Source: Macrotrachela quadricornifera
Taxonomy: Eukaryota; Rotifera; Eurotatoria; Philodinida; Philodinidae
DNA length: 64,000 nucleotides
Assembly: GCA_022393335.1 (NCBI GenBank)
Contig: JAJEKB010020494.1
Location: forward strand, 695,645 to 759,644
Direction of reading: 5' to 3'
Every line of letters starts with the position of its first letter. The first letter of the stretch is position 1. This document shows, piece after piece, positions 23,691 through 36,700 of this stretch. The notes beneath the pieces were generated by a model, which was not told the DNA's origin, did not search any database, and worked only from the letters and a program-made list of their open reading frames with translations. Both the position numbers and the translations under genes were made by a program.

Positions 23691-25500
23691 CTGGCGAGAG
23701 ACACATCACTCAATGTAGAATTTTATTCTCTACAAAATGCCATATTTGACTTTAACTTTTATGGCAAAGGACAGGTTGTAAATTGTGAGACATTTTCTAC
23801 CTCGGAATTCAGCTTGTGACCTCCCATATTATTGAATCGATCTCATTCTTAGGTATGAAACTAAATACACCGAAACAACTAACACTTGTAAAAATGAAAC
23901 CATTCGGACCATGTTAAGTACCTGAAAATCGATAAACAAAAATCTATGTCACAACGTTACGTTCATTTTTGGGATTTCCTTCAAGAGTATTGATACTTAG
24001 AAAAAAATCTTTTTATCATTAAAAAGGTCATTCAAAGCTCTACAAAATCTACATTTTTGCTAATTCATTTGGACAGACGATTTCTTGGAAATTAAAGCTT
24101 AAGTAGAGCGCTGAAGGAAAAAGGTCTTTTTATGTCACGATGTTACGCGACTAAAAAATCTTACTAGAGGCTCCAGACTTCAACCAAAAATATTCATTTT
24201 TATAGCACGAATAGAGTATAATGAGCTGCATCGAATGACGTTTGAATGGACTTTCTAGCTATTATAGTTCCTGAGATAATTGAAAGACAATGTGTCAAAA
24301 ATGTCACAACGTTACGTTTGAACAAGCTTATGGGTCGGAGAGCACTAATATTTTCGAAATAACTCATAAAGGATACGAGCTATCCGGACCAAATTGTTTT
24401 CATTTGATGACCCATATCAATATCTACAAAACTGTATATTTACCAATATCATCGAATACTTATTTTCTGACCAATAGCAACGTGTAATGAGGTTGGAGGG
24501 TAATTTTGGCTATTTAGGGGTCATTTTTTATTGACAAAACTATGGTTTCAATCAAAACTAATGTCATATTCGGAAGCAGCATGAAAAACTAGGTCGATAT
24601 AAGTGTGTTTCAGAACTTTCTGAGCACCTCAATTTTCCTCGAAAAAATGGCCCCTACTTTCCCTCACCCCTCAAGGAGTCCATCAAAACATGACCTGTCC
24701 GAAAAACGCAGTTTTATGATTGAAACGTAAGAATTTCCTAAACAGACGGCTATTAGTATCAGATCTGTATTAACCACATATAACTTGAGCTAAATTATAC
24801 TGTTTCGGTTGCTATTTCTCCTGACTAAACATGGTTTTTTATTCCAAAGAAAAGTCTCAGCATTAAAGTCTGAAATACTGCAGGAAAGTCCGACTACAGC
24901 ATGCACTATCAATGTCATTAAGCGTTAAATTTAAACAGTATTTTTTAAAAAACTTTCGTATCTCAGCCAGTTTGATAGTAGTAGTCGGAAAAATTTTTCT
25001 ATATTCTCTTCTCATATAGTACTATAGAATGCGCTAATCACAGTATTCAAAATCGAAAAAATGTTTTTTTCGTTCATATTTTCACAGAACGGTATAATAA
25101 TTTTGCAATTCACCCATATGTGTATATATATCAATTTTTTTTTAATTTTTGGAAACTTTTTCTCTTGAAAATAAATTTGATTTATATGTTTTATACAAAA
25201 CTTATTTATAATATGAAAAACTGTTGATCTTTCAGAATGTTTTATATACTTGTTATATTTTATCAAATATATGTGAATTTTTTTCGACTTTCTTTTTTGT
25301 TATATAAACAAAGTATTAGAAAGGTCTTGCAATTATGATTTCACAAATCAAAACGCACAAATTCAATTAGATCTTTCAAAACTACTTCAATAAAACTTAC
25401 TTATGATTGAAGGAAAAAATCACTCTTATGTTTGATGAAAACTTATCAAGAGATTAATCTTTTTATCAATAGATTAGTGTTTTCATTGATATATTTTTTT
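23690..25500. other. Noncoding stretch with repeated TGTCACAACGTTACG words
   Basis: No gene is supported. The word TGTCACAACGTTACG occurs at 23947-23961 and 24302-24316, with a close variant (TGTCACGATGTTACG) at 24133-24147. AAAGCTCTACAA occurs at 24034-24045. The pattern suggests transposon-derived DNA of uncertain limits. Confidence 0.5.
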
Positions 25501-25509
25501 TATATTATG

Positions 25510-26590
25510 AAGAACAAATATAGAGTGAACCATAAATATCTTTACGATAAAAAATTTGAATATCTTCATTGTAGCTCGAACAAATGAGCTGATTTTTTAA
25601 TCAATGATACAGACATATTCAAGGTTTATATCAGTAAAGACATATATAGAGAGATCCTTTTGCAAGTATCGTTATCGGTCTCAACAAAAAAATTTTACTT
25701 TTTTACAAATTAGAAAAAAAATAATGTACTTAACTTGAAGGCTGCTATTATGTGAATTTGCTACACTAAGTATCCTGATCTCAACTATGAAACAATTATC
25801 TACTGAAGCCTGTCCACTGAGAATCTATAGTCAAAACATTTTCTCACCATATGATAAGGTGACAGTAATGCAAAATTCTAGTGCCTTTTATTTTTCCTTT
25901 AAACATGTATTTCTGGATTCAGTTTTTGACGCTGATGATGAATATCTTGTTATGTTTTCAATTTAACAAAGTCTTCGTGGAGAAAAATGCAAAATACTGG
26001 GAAAATGTCAAAAATTGCAAAAAATGCTAACTTTTCTAAATGAACATGTAGTATGTGATAAAGTTATAAAAAACGTTTCTAAATACAATTTTACATAATA
26101 AATTCAAAAATCATATTGATAAAAACGAAAAGTAAAATAGTGATGGATTGAATGTTGCTTTTCTATAAGTAAGCATTTATTGAAATTTTTGACATGTTTC
26201 TCTATGAAGACTTTGTTAAATTGAAAAAATAACAAGTTAGTCGTGATCAGCGTCAAAAACAGAATCTAGAAATACATGTTTAAAAGAAAAATAAGAGATA
26301 CTAGAATTTTGCATTACTGTCACCTTATCATATGATGAGAAAATGTTTTGACTATAGATTCTCAGTGAACATGCTTCAGCAGATAATTGTTTCATAGTTG
26401 AGATCAAGACACTTAGTGCAGCAAATCCACATAATATCACTCTTCCCTTGCAAGCATATCTTCATGAATATAAATCCTAAATATGTTTCGATCATTAATT
26501 AAAAACTAGGCTCATTTGCTTGAGTCGTAATAAAAATATTCAAATTTTTTATTGTAAAGATATTTATGGCTTATCCTGTATATGAAGAAT
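25510..26590. mobile_element. Foldback element of about 1.08 kb
   Basis: The left half (25510-about 26010) and right half (about 26170-26590) are inverted copies of each other along most of their length. The outer ends read AGTGAACCATAAATATCTTTACGATAAAAAATTTGAATAT on the left, matched on the minus strand of the right end. Inner matching includes the segment around TATGAAACAATTATCT and CTGTCACCTTATCATATGATGAGA. The arms differ by scattered substitutions, so this is not a fresh assembly artefact. It ends about 10 bases before the region duplicated with NADAR copy 2. It has no transposase. Confidence 0.85.
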
Positions 26591-26715
26591 GTATATAATG
26601 AAATATGTAAATTGTATGAAATATTTCTCACTTCGTTATTTATATGTGTAGGCGAGAGAATGAATATAATAATTAACACAAAAAAATATTATCTTTATTG
26701 AAAAAAAGATAAAGT

Positions 26716-27204
26716 TTATATATTTGAATTATTTTTAAGATGATCTCTAACTTTCATTAGAGTAATTCCTAATTGATTTCTTCCTGATCCATCTCCTCCA
26801 TCTCCCCAATATGAATCATTTGTTGTATGTTCAACCAAAATACGATCACCGGTAGATAATAATAATTGTTTAAGATTCGGGTGTTGCTCAAATTTAGCCA
26901 TACATGCTTTAAGCATGACATCATCTTTTACATTAGCCCAGTCAGGTCGTACAGAAGATTTATGAATTCGAACATATTCAAATGCATCACGAGGACGAGG
27001 TAATCCTAAGACTGTGTTAAAGTGTGTTTCATCCGAAGTAAATTTTTGTGCTTGAAAATAATGTTCAGTAGTTGGCCAAGTGTATCCATCTAATTCAATT
27101 GGAGCACGATAAAAATTACTAAATTCACCAAATGGTTTATCAAGATCATAAAAATAAACAGGAGTATTATCTGTCATTTTCTTTTGCAGTCGTCTATACC
27201 GCAA
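26716..27204 (-). CDS. NADAR-domain (YbiA-like) protein, copy 1
   Basis: A single-exon frame of 162 residues, the usual length of the YbiA/NADAR family. Visible signatures are FYDLDKPFGEFSNFYRAPI, YTWPTTEHYFQAQKF, RPDWANVKDDVML and SYWGDGGDGSGRNQLG, in the family order. NADAR domains are known as N-glycosidases of riboflavin-pathway intermediates (bacterial YbiA) or as enzymes that remove ADP-ribose from guanine in DNA. Which applies here cannot be read from the sequence. The start may be the Met at residue 1 or the one at residue 11 (MTDNTPV), which matches the start of copy 2 and is favoured. The family is mostly bacterial, plant and fungal, so transfer into an animal is plausible. Confidence 0.85.
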   Translation of the reverse strand: MRYRRLQKKMTDNTPVYFYDLDKPFGEFSNFYRAPIELDGYTWPTTEHYFQAQKFTSDETHFNTVLGLPRPRDAFEYVRIHKSSVRPDWANVKDDVMLKACMAKFEQHPNLKQLLLSTGDRILVEHTTNDSYWGDGGDGSGRNQLGITLMKVRDHLKNNSNI

Positions 27205-28107
27205 TATACTAAATGTTTTTTTTTTCTACGATGTTGGATGAAAGTATTTTTTTCTTTTCTTTCCTTTTCTTTTTAGTCGTGTGTTGAAGATGAAGGAATA
27301 ATATTTGAATACATACTGACGTTATTTATTAATAAGAACAGAAAAAAAAACATTTTTTTGATTCTCGGCTATTGGTACGTTTACTTTTTCTTTTGAAAAA
27401 ATGTTCTTTCATAATTCATACGTGAAATAATGTAAGATTTCATCTGACAAAAAATGAAATTTCGGATGATGAAATGAATATTATAATTAAACTTATTGTA
27501 CTAAATTTCAGTTTTTTATTTAATTATCAATAGAATTTGAAACCGGATGAGATGAGATGAGACAGGGTTAGAGTTACATAATTCTGGACATTTTGATAGT
27601 GATGCACTCAAAACTATCAAAACAAAAAGTATTTAAAAAACCCTTTTTATCAAAATGATTAGAATTAAAAACTTCACAAACGCTGAAAACGTTCGATCTC
27701 CTCGAAGTCAGACCAGAAATCCAAACTTTTTGTAAAGCATAGACACATCTTACTAAGGTCTATAAGATGTGCAAAGCCTTGATCATATCACGGCAGGATA
27801 AAAACAACATGCTGACAGATGACGTAACTGCTCATGTCATTGTCATGAAGAAGAAAATATTTTGTTAATAATCATTAAGATTTCTATAAGATGTGATATC
27901 ATAAAAATCATCAAAGAAAGTGAAAGATTATTTAAAAAACTTGTAAGATATGATGCCTGACATTCTAAAATATATGTTTAGAGCACGATAAATAATTAAA
28001 TATACGTAATCATCTGGAAAAGTCACAATACATTGCTAATAAATAAAGAGACTTGATAGTACAGAATAAAAAATATCTCTGACTTAGTTCATTTTGTCTT
28101 ATACTAC
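27205..28107. other. Intergenic spacer between divergent genes
   Basis: The NADAR gene (minus) and the receptor gene (plus) point away from this stretch, so it should contain both promoters. It is AT-rich, with TTTTCTTTT tracts next to the NADAR start. Similarity to the flank of NADAR copy 2 extends to about 27320. No further gene was recognised. Confidence 0.4.
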
Positions 28108-31100
28108 TTGATAAATGATATGGTACTTCGATGGGTGCTATTCGGTTTCATCTTGAGTTTATGTGGATCGTTTATTCAAGCAGGACCTTATGATTGGATA
28201 CTCTATTCGGAAGATGAAAAGAATGTTCAATGTTTACTATATGATCATCGGTATTTCTGTCATTCGACATTCGATAAATTTCTATTGAAACAAACAAATA
28301 TTTCATGTACTAATGGCATTCTATGGCCTTTTTCAAAATTAAAATAGAATAATATAGCCACTGATGAACTGATCAATTGGTTTATTCCATTTGATATTAT
28401 TGAACAGTATGCAAGTTATTTGAATTCTAGTTCTTTTATATCGAATGGTAATACTACCATTTGCAATTGCACTGAAAATCGAATTGGTGCAGAATGTGAA
28501 TATAAACTAATATCTGATTCATCAAATATTGGTCAAATAATCGTAAATCAAATGCATGATTATGGTGCACGTGATGAAGAAATAGCAACTTCTCTTAACG
28601 ATGATATAGAATGTGATGCAAGCGGTCTTACCTTGGAATGGCGACAAGTGTGTGATGGAATCATCCATTGTCAAAATGGAGCTGATGAGCTCAACTGTCA
28701 GTTATTAGAATTTAATAAATGCAATCAAGATGAATATCAATGTCGAAATGGAATGTGTATTCCGAAGGAATTTGTATTTGATGCTTTTCCCGATTGTATG
28801 GATTCGAGTGACGAACAAGAAATAGATGATATCTATGAACGATATAACAGATGTCCGAAAAAATCAGCAATCGAATGTGATGAACGTCTTTGTCGCAAAG
28901 ATCAATTTTTATGTGGTGATGGACAATGTGTTAGTTGGTCAAGTGTTATTGATCACCTTGATCGTTGTGCAAATTTGCGCAATGCAGCTTATTTATGTGA
29001 GACAGTTGATTTTTTAGTAAACACTGGCTTGGTGTTTAATGGTATTTGTCTCCAAACACGTTCACCACTTCCTCAATTAACAAATACATCAAGTTGTGTA
29101 GTCAGTCTTCGTCATATGTTACTTGCAAGTCAAAGTAAACAACCGAATATAATTCGAGAAATTTCATTGAATAATATTATTGATCGTTGTCCAGAATTAA
29201 TTCAATATCCAGAACGACCTGTTCTCTCTCCAATACTCAAAATGTTCTATAATAAATCATGGATTGTAAAATTTTACAAACAACGACAAAATTTTCATCA
29301 TCAAATGCCAAGACGACCTTATCTTATATGTCTAAGTGGTTCAATGATGTGCAATGGAATCTTGATGACTCTTCGACAAGACGATTGTATGTCACACGAT
29401 GTCTTCAAAACATTAGCTTCCTTTCCATTCTATCCGATACCTCATTTATTCTGTCAAGTGGCAGCAAAACAAGCAGCGTTTGAAAGGTTAATTATATCCC
29501 TTTTGAAAAATTTCAGAACTAGAAATATAGTCAGAATCTAGATGCTGACGAGGAAATTCCCAGAAGTGATTCATCACTTTTTAGTCTTAGACTATATTCA
29601 ATGAATAGTGCCTAGTGAGAGTAGGAAAATATCTTAAAGGAATTATTTGTATCGACTTTTATTACTGATATATTGAATATTTGACCTGTTTGTCAGCGGA
29701 ATACTTTCGATTTGAAATTCCGGAATTTAACTGTAAGGGATATTGCATAGCATTAGTCGAAATACAAAGTTTCATAATTTTTAAGATTATCGATACAGAA
29801 ATATAAATGAACAAAACAATTGAATCTCTTAAAGATTCAACCGATAAGAGAGACGTTTCTCTTTTAAAACTCATAACACTACAACAATGGTTTCATAATT
29901 CTGAAACTTCGTATTTTGAGTACCACTGTGAAGAATTATTTGCAGTTAAATTTTCAAAGTCCGATACACGTCGAAAAACAGTTTAAATATTCTATATCTC
30001 AACAATACAACTTTTTCCACTTTTTTAATATTGCAGTACTACTACTTTGTTGCCATCATCATCATTCTTTACATGTCCGAATTCGTTATCAGATCATCTT
30101 GCATTTCGTCGTGTCAATGATGGTTATCACGATTGCCTTTACGGTGAAGATGAAAAGAATAATGATTATAAAATGAATGAACCCTATCGATATCGATGCC
30201 AGACAGTATCATTGCCAGTCCAGTATGTGAGCTTTCAACGATTGGGTAACGGAAAAAGAGAATGTGCGGATGGAAGTGATGAACTCTCGTATGAACTCCA
30301 TTGGCCCTTTTCCAAATGTAATTATAACGATACTTATGCTTGTTGGGTATTTCAAGATGATGGAATCATCAACAATCGAATAAAAGATGTTCGATTGCTC
30401 TTTCATCGATATTGTGATACAGTTTGGGATACAATTGATGGTCGAGATGAGCAAAATTGTTCTCATTGGATTTGTGGACATGATATGTATCAATGTAACA
30501 AAACTGGTCAGTGTATTCACAGAACACGTTTTTGTGATGGAGAGTTCGATTGTGATGATGGTGAAGATGAACTGAGTTGTCCAACACGACCACGACAATG
30601 GCATCTTGAATTTGAATGCAATAAGACTCATGAACACTTTTGTATTACTTCACAATATCTGCAAAATCGCACACTTAATCGTCCACGTATTCCTTATAGT
30701 CAAGCCGGTGATGGACAAATTGATTGTATAGGAGGTCGTGATGAGCGTAATGTATTCTCTTGCTCAGATCATCTGATGTTAGGTGATCGATTTCTCTGTG
30801 ATAATCAAACAAAATGTCTCAATTATACTGTTCTATGCGATGGAATAGATGATTGTTTGGATAGAACAGATGAACTTATTTGTTTTTGGGATCGTACAAA
30901 ATGTGCTGTGGGACAATTCGCTTGTTCCGATGGAAGAGGATGCAAAAAACATCGATGCGATCCAAAAGAGCTTTGTTCAAACAGAGCAAATTGGTTTTGG
31001 TGTCCAAATTCGACAGCAGCTGCAACTCTTTATCGTCCCACCAAATATCGGCGTCTATCAAACTACGAGACATTTTGTTATAGTCACTCTACTGTTCAAC

Positions 31101-33478
31101 ACATGTCACCTATTACTGACGCTTCATCAACCTCACTTTTTAGCAGAAAGGCAGGCAATTCTCGTCCATATGGCTTCTGTAATCGTGGTTTCTATCTGAC
31201 CACACACAATGATACAGAACGTATCTGTTTTTGTCCGCCGAGTTTCTATGGTGATCGTTGTCACTATGATAGTCGACGGATCACCGTACGTGTTCGTTTT
31301 GATCGACGCCATCGATCTGATCTTCCATCAGTGATTTATGTGTTGGTCTCTCTTGTATTCAATGATACTCTAATTATCGATCATCAGACTTTTGTCGACA
31401 TCCATCAAGATTTACCACTAAAACATAACGTCTATTTGCTCTATTCGCGTCCTCGATTCAAAGGCAAGTATTCAGTTCGTCTGGAAGCTTATCATTCGAC
31501 TAGTCTACTAGCAATATGGGAGTATGCGATCAGTCCATTCGATTTTTTACCCGCTTTTCGTTTGGCCAAAATATTACGCTTTCCAGATCGTGTTCCGCCA
31601 TGGTTATGTTCATACAATCAATGTCAAAATAATGGAACATGTTACAATGTGAATAATGATGGATATTTATGTTTATGTCAACGAGGTTGGCAAGGTGTCT
31701 TTTGTGAGAAGAAAATCGATCATATTAAATGCTCACCTTATTCTCTTGTACGAGATGGAAATGTCTGCATTTGTCCATTTGGATACCTTCAACCTCATTG
31801 TTTCGTTCGTAACACAGTATGCGAAAGACCTCATTCCTGCTCAATTAATGAAATATGTCATCCACTTTCTATTCAACCATTTAACCGTTACAGATGCGTG
31901 TGTAATAGCTTGAGCTGCGATATTCAAAAGTCGGTAATTGTCATGCACCGGCAAGAACCAAATAAAGAGCCATTTCTTCTTCAGTTACTCAAGTTCTCTT
32001 CTGATTATCCACGTGTACGACAACAAATTCTCGTTGGTGTCCCAACCAAATTTCCGATCACTAGAGTGATTGATACACGTGATGTGCGCCATCCACAAGG
32101 TGCAGTACCCGAAATCGGTTTACTCTTTACATTTGAACCACAAATTCGATCAGTTAGTATCATTCTTAGTCTGCTCTATATTAATTGCACAAATCCTCTT
32201 CGAAATTACACCGTCGATCTCGATATTCAGCCACAACGATGTCGATCGCTGAACGCAGTTGAAAGTCGTTCAGTGAAACTCTTTCATACATTCTGTCAAC
32301 AACCAGTAAAACATTCCTGTTTCTTTACGGCGAGTTATGTTTGTTATTGTAGTTCGAGAACGTCGAATCGAACCGAATGCATGTCGTATCTTCAACGAAA
32401 TACAGCCTGTGCATTCTGCCTCAATCAAGGATATTGTATTCAAGGTGATTTACAGAACAAGAGCAACATTGTTTGTGTCTGTCCTAAATGTGCATCAGCA
32501 ATACTTTGTCAGTTTTCACCAAGCCGTTTCTCGATTTCTTTGGAATTACTAATCGAAAAAACAAATTGGAATGGTCTTCACTTTATTGGACCCATTATAT
32601 TCTTCATCGTTGGCGGACTTTTTAATAGTCTCTGTGTTGTTACATTTACTGAACCGAAAGCCCGTAAAACTGGCACTGGACTTTATCTTCTTCTCAATAC
32701 GATCATAAGCCAAATCGTACTCGCTCTTTTGCTTCTTCGTGTTTTATATCTCTATATTGCACGTCGAATCAATATTCAACAACAACTCAGTACAAGTTTA
32801 TGTAAAAGTTTACCCTATCTTATGACTTCACTCGATTATGTCAGCTTATGGCTCATGGTCTTGGTTACAGTAGAAAGAGCCTTGGCTGTAACAGTGCCAA
32901 CACGATTTTATTCCTTACGCACACCCAAATCAGCTTCTATCATTACTGCAGTTATGTCTGTCTTTCTTTTTGGTTCTTTCTATATTTATATTGGTCAGTA
33001 CAAGTTAGTTAGTCATCCAGATGACCTCTATCCGTGGTGTATTCGTGAAATTCAGCCAAGTCAAGAAGGTCTTATCCAGTATACATCACTTGCACATCAA
33101 ATCACACTCTTTTTCGTTAATTTAGTGGCTGGTTTCATCATTATACTTGTCATCAGTCGTTCAAAAGCTGCCAGTCACCATCTCGCACAAAGCACTGTTC
33201 TAGCAAAACAAACGCGCGAAAGACTCGATCTTCTTCTTGGTCCTGTAGTATGCTTCATAACACAGCTACCACAATTGATCATTCTCTTTCTCGATGCTTG
33301 TCACTACGAACATACTTCTTGGTTTGTCCATCTTACTCTGATAACTTACTATATTTCATTCATGCCACAAATCAGTCTTTTGTTTATCTATGTTCTACCT
33401 TCATCACTCTACAAAGAAATCCTTTTCACAAAAACAGTGATGGGTCAGCGACTTGCCGAGATGATGCGTCGTTCATAA
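28108..33478 (+). pseudogene. LDLa/EGF-repeat 7TM receptor interrupted by one in-frame TAG
   Basis: Exon 1 (28108-about 29486) and exon 2 (30034-33478) are joined by GT..AG in frame (acceptor TTTAATATTGCAG) for roughly 1,600 codons. A signal peptide is visible (VLRWVLFGFILSLCGSFIQA). LDL-receptor class A modules follow, for example CDGIIHCQNGADELNC, CDGEFDCDDGEDELSC and CDGIDDCLDRTDELIC, with an EGF module (CSYNQCQNNGTCYN, then GWQGVFCE). The last ~300 residues form a rhodopsin-like 7TM domain: TM1 IIFFIVGGLFNSLCVVTF, an ERALAV motif in place of DRY after TM3, and a basic third loop with KQTRERLDLLLG before TM6. Ligand unknown; the 7TM domain would signal through G proteins. A TAG at 28345-28347 interrupts otherwise continuous coding sequence near codon 80. 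It may be a recent null allele, a sequencing error or readthrough. Confidence 0.75.
29655..29995. mobile_element. Short foldback element inside the receptor intron
   Basis: The 547-nt intron is much longer than the others in the window. Most of it is an inverted repeat: 29660-29790 (TATTGAATATTTGACCTG, then CGGAATTTAACTG and AAAGTTTCATAATTTT) matches the reverse complement of 29880-29995 (ATATTCTATATCTC, CAGTTAAATTTTC, ATTCTGAAACTTCG). The insertion left the splice sites intact, so it explains the intron's size. Confidence 0.7.
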
Positions 33479-33712
33479 ATGAACTAATGAGATTAACCTT
33501 AAAAATGACAGATGTATCTTATGTGGCTTAATGTTATTAAGTGTTGCGTTACTTCAAATATAATCAGTATCAAAATTAAAATCAAAAATTAAGTTATAGC
33601 TAATATATGTGGACTTACTATTTTTTTTTTGTCCGCATTGATCTTCATTTAAAAATTTTGTATGAACAAAGTATATTTATTTAAGAAAAATCTACAAAAA
33701 TAATAATTCTCT

Positions 33713-36700
33713 CTATAATTTATATAGAACAGGTACATGAAGTTTTTCATATGATTGAGCAAGTGGATAACATGATAATTTACTTTTCCATATATGAACA
33801 TTATCAATCCATTCAAACTAGAAAAATTAAAAACAAAATAAATAAATCAAAATAGATTAATAATAATTTTACTTCAGGTAAATCAATTTCTTGTTTAGTT
33901 AAAATATTTTCTGTTTCCGTGGTTACAGCAATATCCATTAATTCATTTTCATTTTCAGCATTATTTATTTCATTAGTTTGCATTTGAAGTGCCAATGAAG
34001 ATGGATTAACATGAACAGATAATTTACGTCGATAAATTGAACTTGGTGATATATAATGATCATAGAAATAAAGTAAATCATTACGTTCTAATGTTTTTAT
34101 TATTTCACCTTCAAGTAGAGCTAAAAAATAAATTTTTAATTACAAATATTTTTATAATATTTGTTCATACGACGATCGAAACAAAACTGATGATTAATTA
34201 TTTCATTCCAAAACTGATTTCCTTGATCATGCATGTTTTTTGGTACTTCCAATTTTTTACCAATATAACTTTCACGTTGTTTTTTAAATAATTCATCAGA
34301 CATTGTCGAAATATAAACCTATTTAAAATAATAATTTGTGTCATTTTCTCTTCGTTAATAGTATTTATTACGGACTATGATAATGATATGTTGATGTGTT
34401 TATGATATTTGTCATCTTTTTATACAATAGAATACATCACAACTAACAGCTTATTATCATCAAATACGTTTTAATAGTATCTAGTGGTATAATAAGTAGG
34501 ATTAGAGGTATCTCAGTTAATAACATCTATCAATTTTTGACATTTTTATATATTAAGTTTAGCATATATTTACTTAGATCTAAACAAAAGTTCGATATAT
34601 TTTAAATCGATACCATATAAAAATTCGTACTATTTTGGAAATAGATCCGAAAAAAATTCACGGAGAACTTGTAACAGATTTCGGACGCAATGCTCCATCG
34701 TATCTAACAATTGCAAGAAGAGTAAAATGTTTTCTTGCGGATAGAGAAGATGTCAATGATGATCATCGATTTGATCGTTCACTATCCAAACTTACAGATG
34801 AAAATATTGAACTAGTATAATAGGTTATCAACATTAATCCACATATAACTTATGATGAAACTATAGTTGAGACATTTCTCTCTATCTCATAGAACAATAG
34901 AACGAATTATCCGCAATGAAGGAAACTTGAACCAAAAAAATTATTCTGTATATTCTTTAAATCAAATAGTCCTGTTCTTATACATGTCCTTGATGAAAGC
35001 AAGACTATCGATCATAACTATTATATTGAAAACTGCTTGAAGACAATGGTCAATGCCACATCTACTATATTCATCTAACCGACCAATTAAATGAAAAGTC
35101 ATTGACTAGTGCGATTTTCAAAATAATGAAAAATATTTGAGAATAAGAATTTTAAAAAATTATAAAAGATAGAACTTTGTATAAATAATCGTGTTGACTA
35201 TTTTCCTACATACTCTTATTGAATCCATGAATAATTCAATACGTTGATTAACATAATCAAGTTCTCGAGATGATTGAACAGTAATACTAAAACCTAATAT
35301 ACCAGATGAACGCCATACTCCTGAATTAATCATATAACCTAATTGTTCTTTTGTTCGTAATTGATTAAAACAAATTTCTTTAATTAAATAAGAAAATAAT
35401 CCAAGTAAAGCATTATTTTTCAATGTTTCTTGAAAACATTGTAAATATATAACAATTGCATGTAATTTATATGCATCATTAAACATTGAATATGCATAAT
35501 TACAATCTAAGAATATATTTTTATTTAAATAAATAATAGAAATCAAACAAACTATTAGGTAATATTAATTGACGATGATTAAACGATATACTAGAAAAAA
35601 GTGGTTGATAAAAAGATTTTTCTTGAAATTTTTGTTCAATTAAAGTCATATATTCAATTGCTTGCTATTCAAAAAGAAACAACAAATATTTAAATTCAAA
35701 TGAAATAAAATAAATCTTTATACATTTTTTGTTAAATTTCCATACATTAATGAATTAATATAAAAATGTTTTAATAATCGAGGAATAAATGATTCAACAT
35801 CATATATTGTAATATCTTATAAATAAAAATAAAAGAAAATCTTTTTTTTAATTTAATTTAATTTTTTAAATATTACCATCAAGACAACTAAGTAATTCAT
35901 TATTATTCCAGTCATATTCAGCTATTAAATATGTAATACCAAATTTTGCCATTACAGAAGGTATACCACAACGAAAATATTTTAATGATTGTTTAATCTA
36001 GAAAAATATTTTAATAATAAATTGAATTTTTCTTATTAAATATCAATTACTTTTTCTTTAATTATTTCAAATTGTTCGATTTCAAATTTAATATTAATCA
36101 TATGATCAATAATTCTATTAAGTAATTCTTTTATTTTATGATTAAAACCATAAATATTTAACTAAATTAAATCAAATAAAAGAAATTATTTTTATAAAAA
36201 AAAATTAATATTTAAATACTTGAATACTATCATTACAATCATATAATTCATATTCTAAACTACCAAGTTGTGCTGAATAGACATATTTAGTTAATGAATT
36301 ATTAATTAATTCAACATAAATTGTATTCAAATTGGAATGTATTGGCTCAATATATACTAATGGACTAAATAATATGAATAAATCAAAAACAAAAAAATAC
36401 ATTGAAATAATCATTCTCTTACTTTCGAAATTCAATATAAATATAAGCTTTAGGAAATTTATAAAATGAATCTTCAGCATAATAAAGACGATAATATTCA
36501 TTTTCCTTTTAGAAAAAAAAACGAAGTATTATTTTTAAATTAAAATTAATAAAATAAGTTTTTACTTTAATCTTTGTTGGTATTTGTGGTCGCGTAAGAT
36601 TTTTCTCTTCAGAAAATAATCGAAAATCTGTTGGTATAAATTCATTTGGTATTGGTAAATATAGTGCAGAATTAATATCACATGTTTCACATTGTTTAAT

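Noticed and set aside
26237..26440. 67-residue minus-strand frame, also present as an inverted relative at about 25.76-25.96 kb
   Set aside because: It is an arm of the 1.08-kb foldback; the other copy is interrupted.
30209..30637. 142-residue antisense frame
   Set aside because: Shadow of the LDLa exon; antisense of Cys/Asp-rich coding sequence stays open by codon bias.
18843..33478. Idea that the G-alpha-like protein and the nearby 7TM receptor form a dedicated pair
   Set aside because: They are 6.5 kb apart with foldback elements and a NADAR gene between them; proximity alone is weak evidence in an animal genome.
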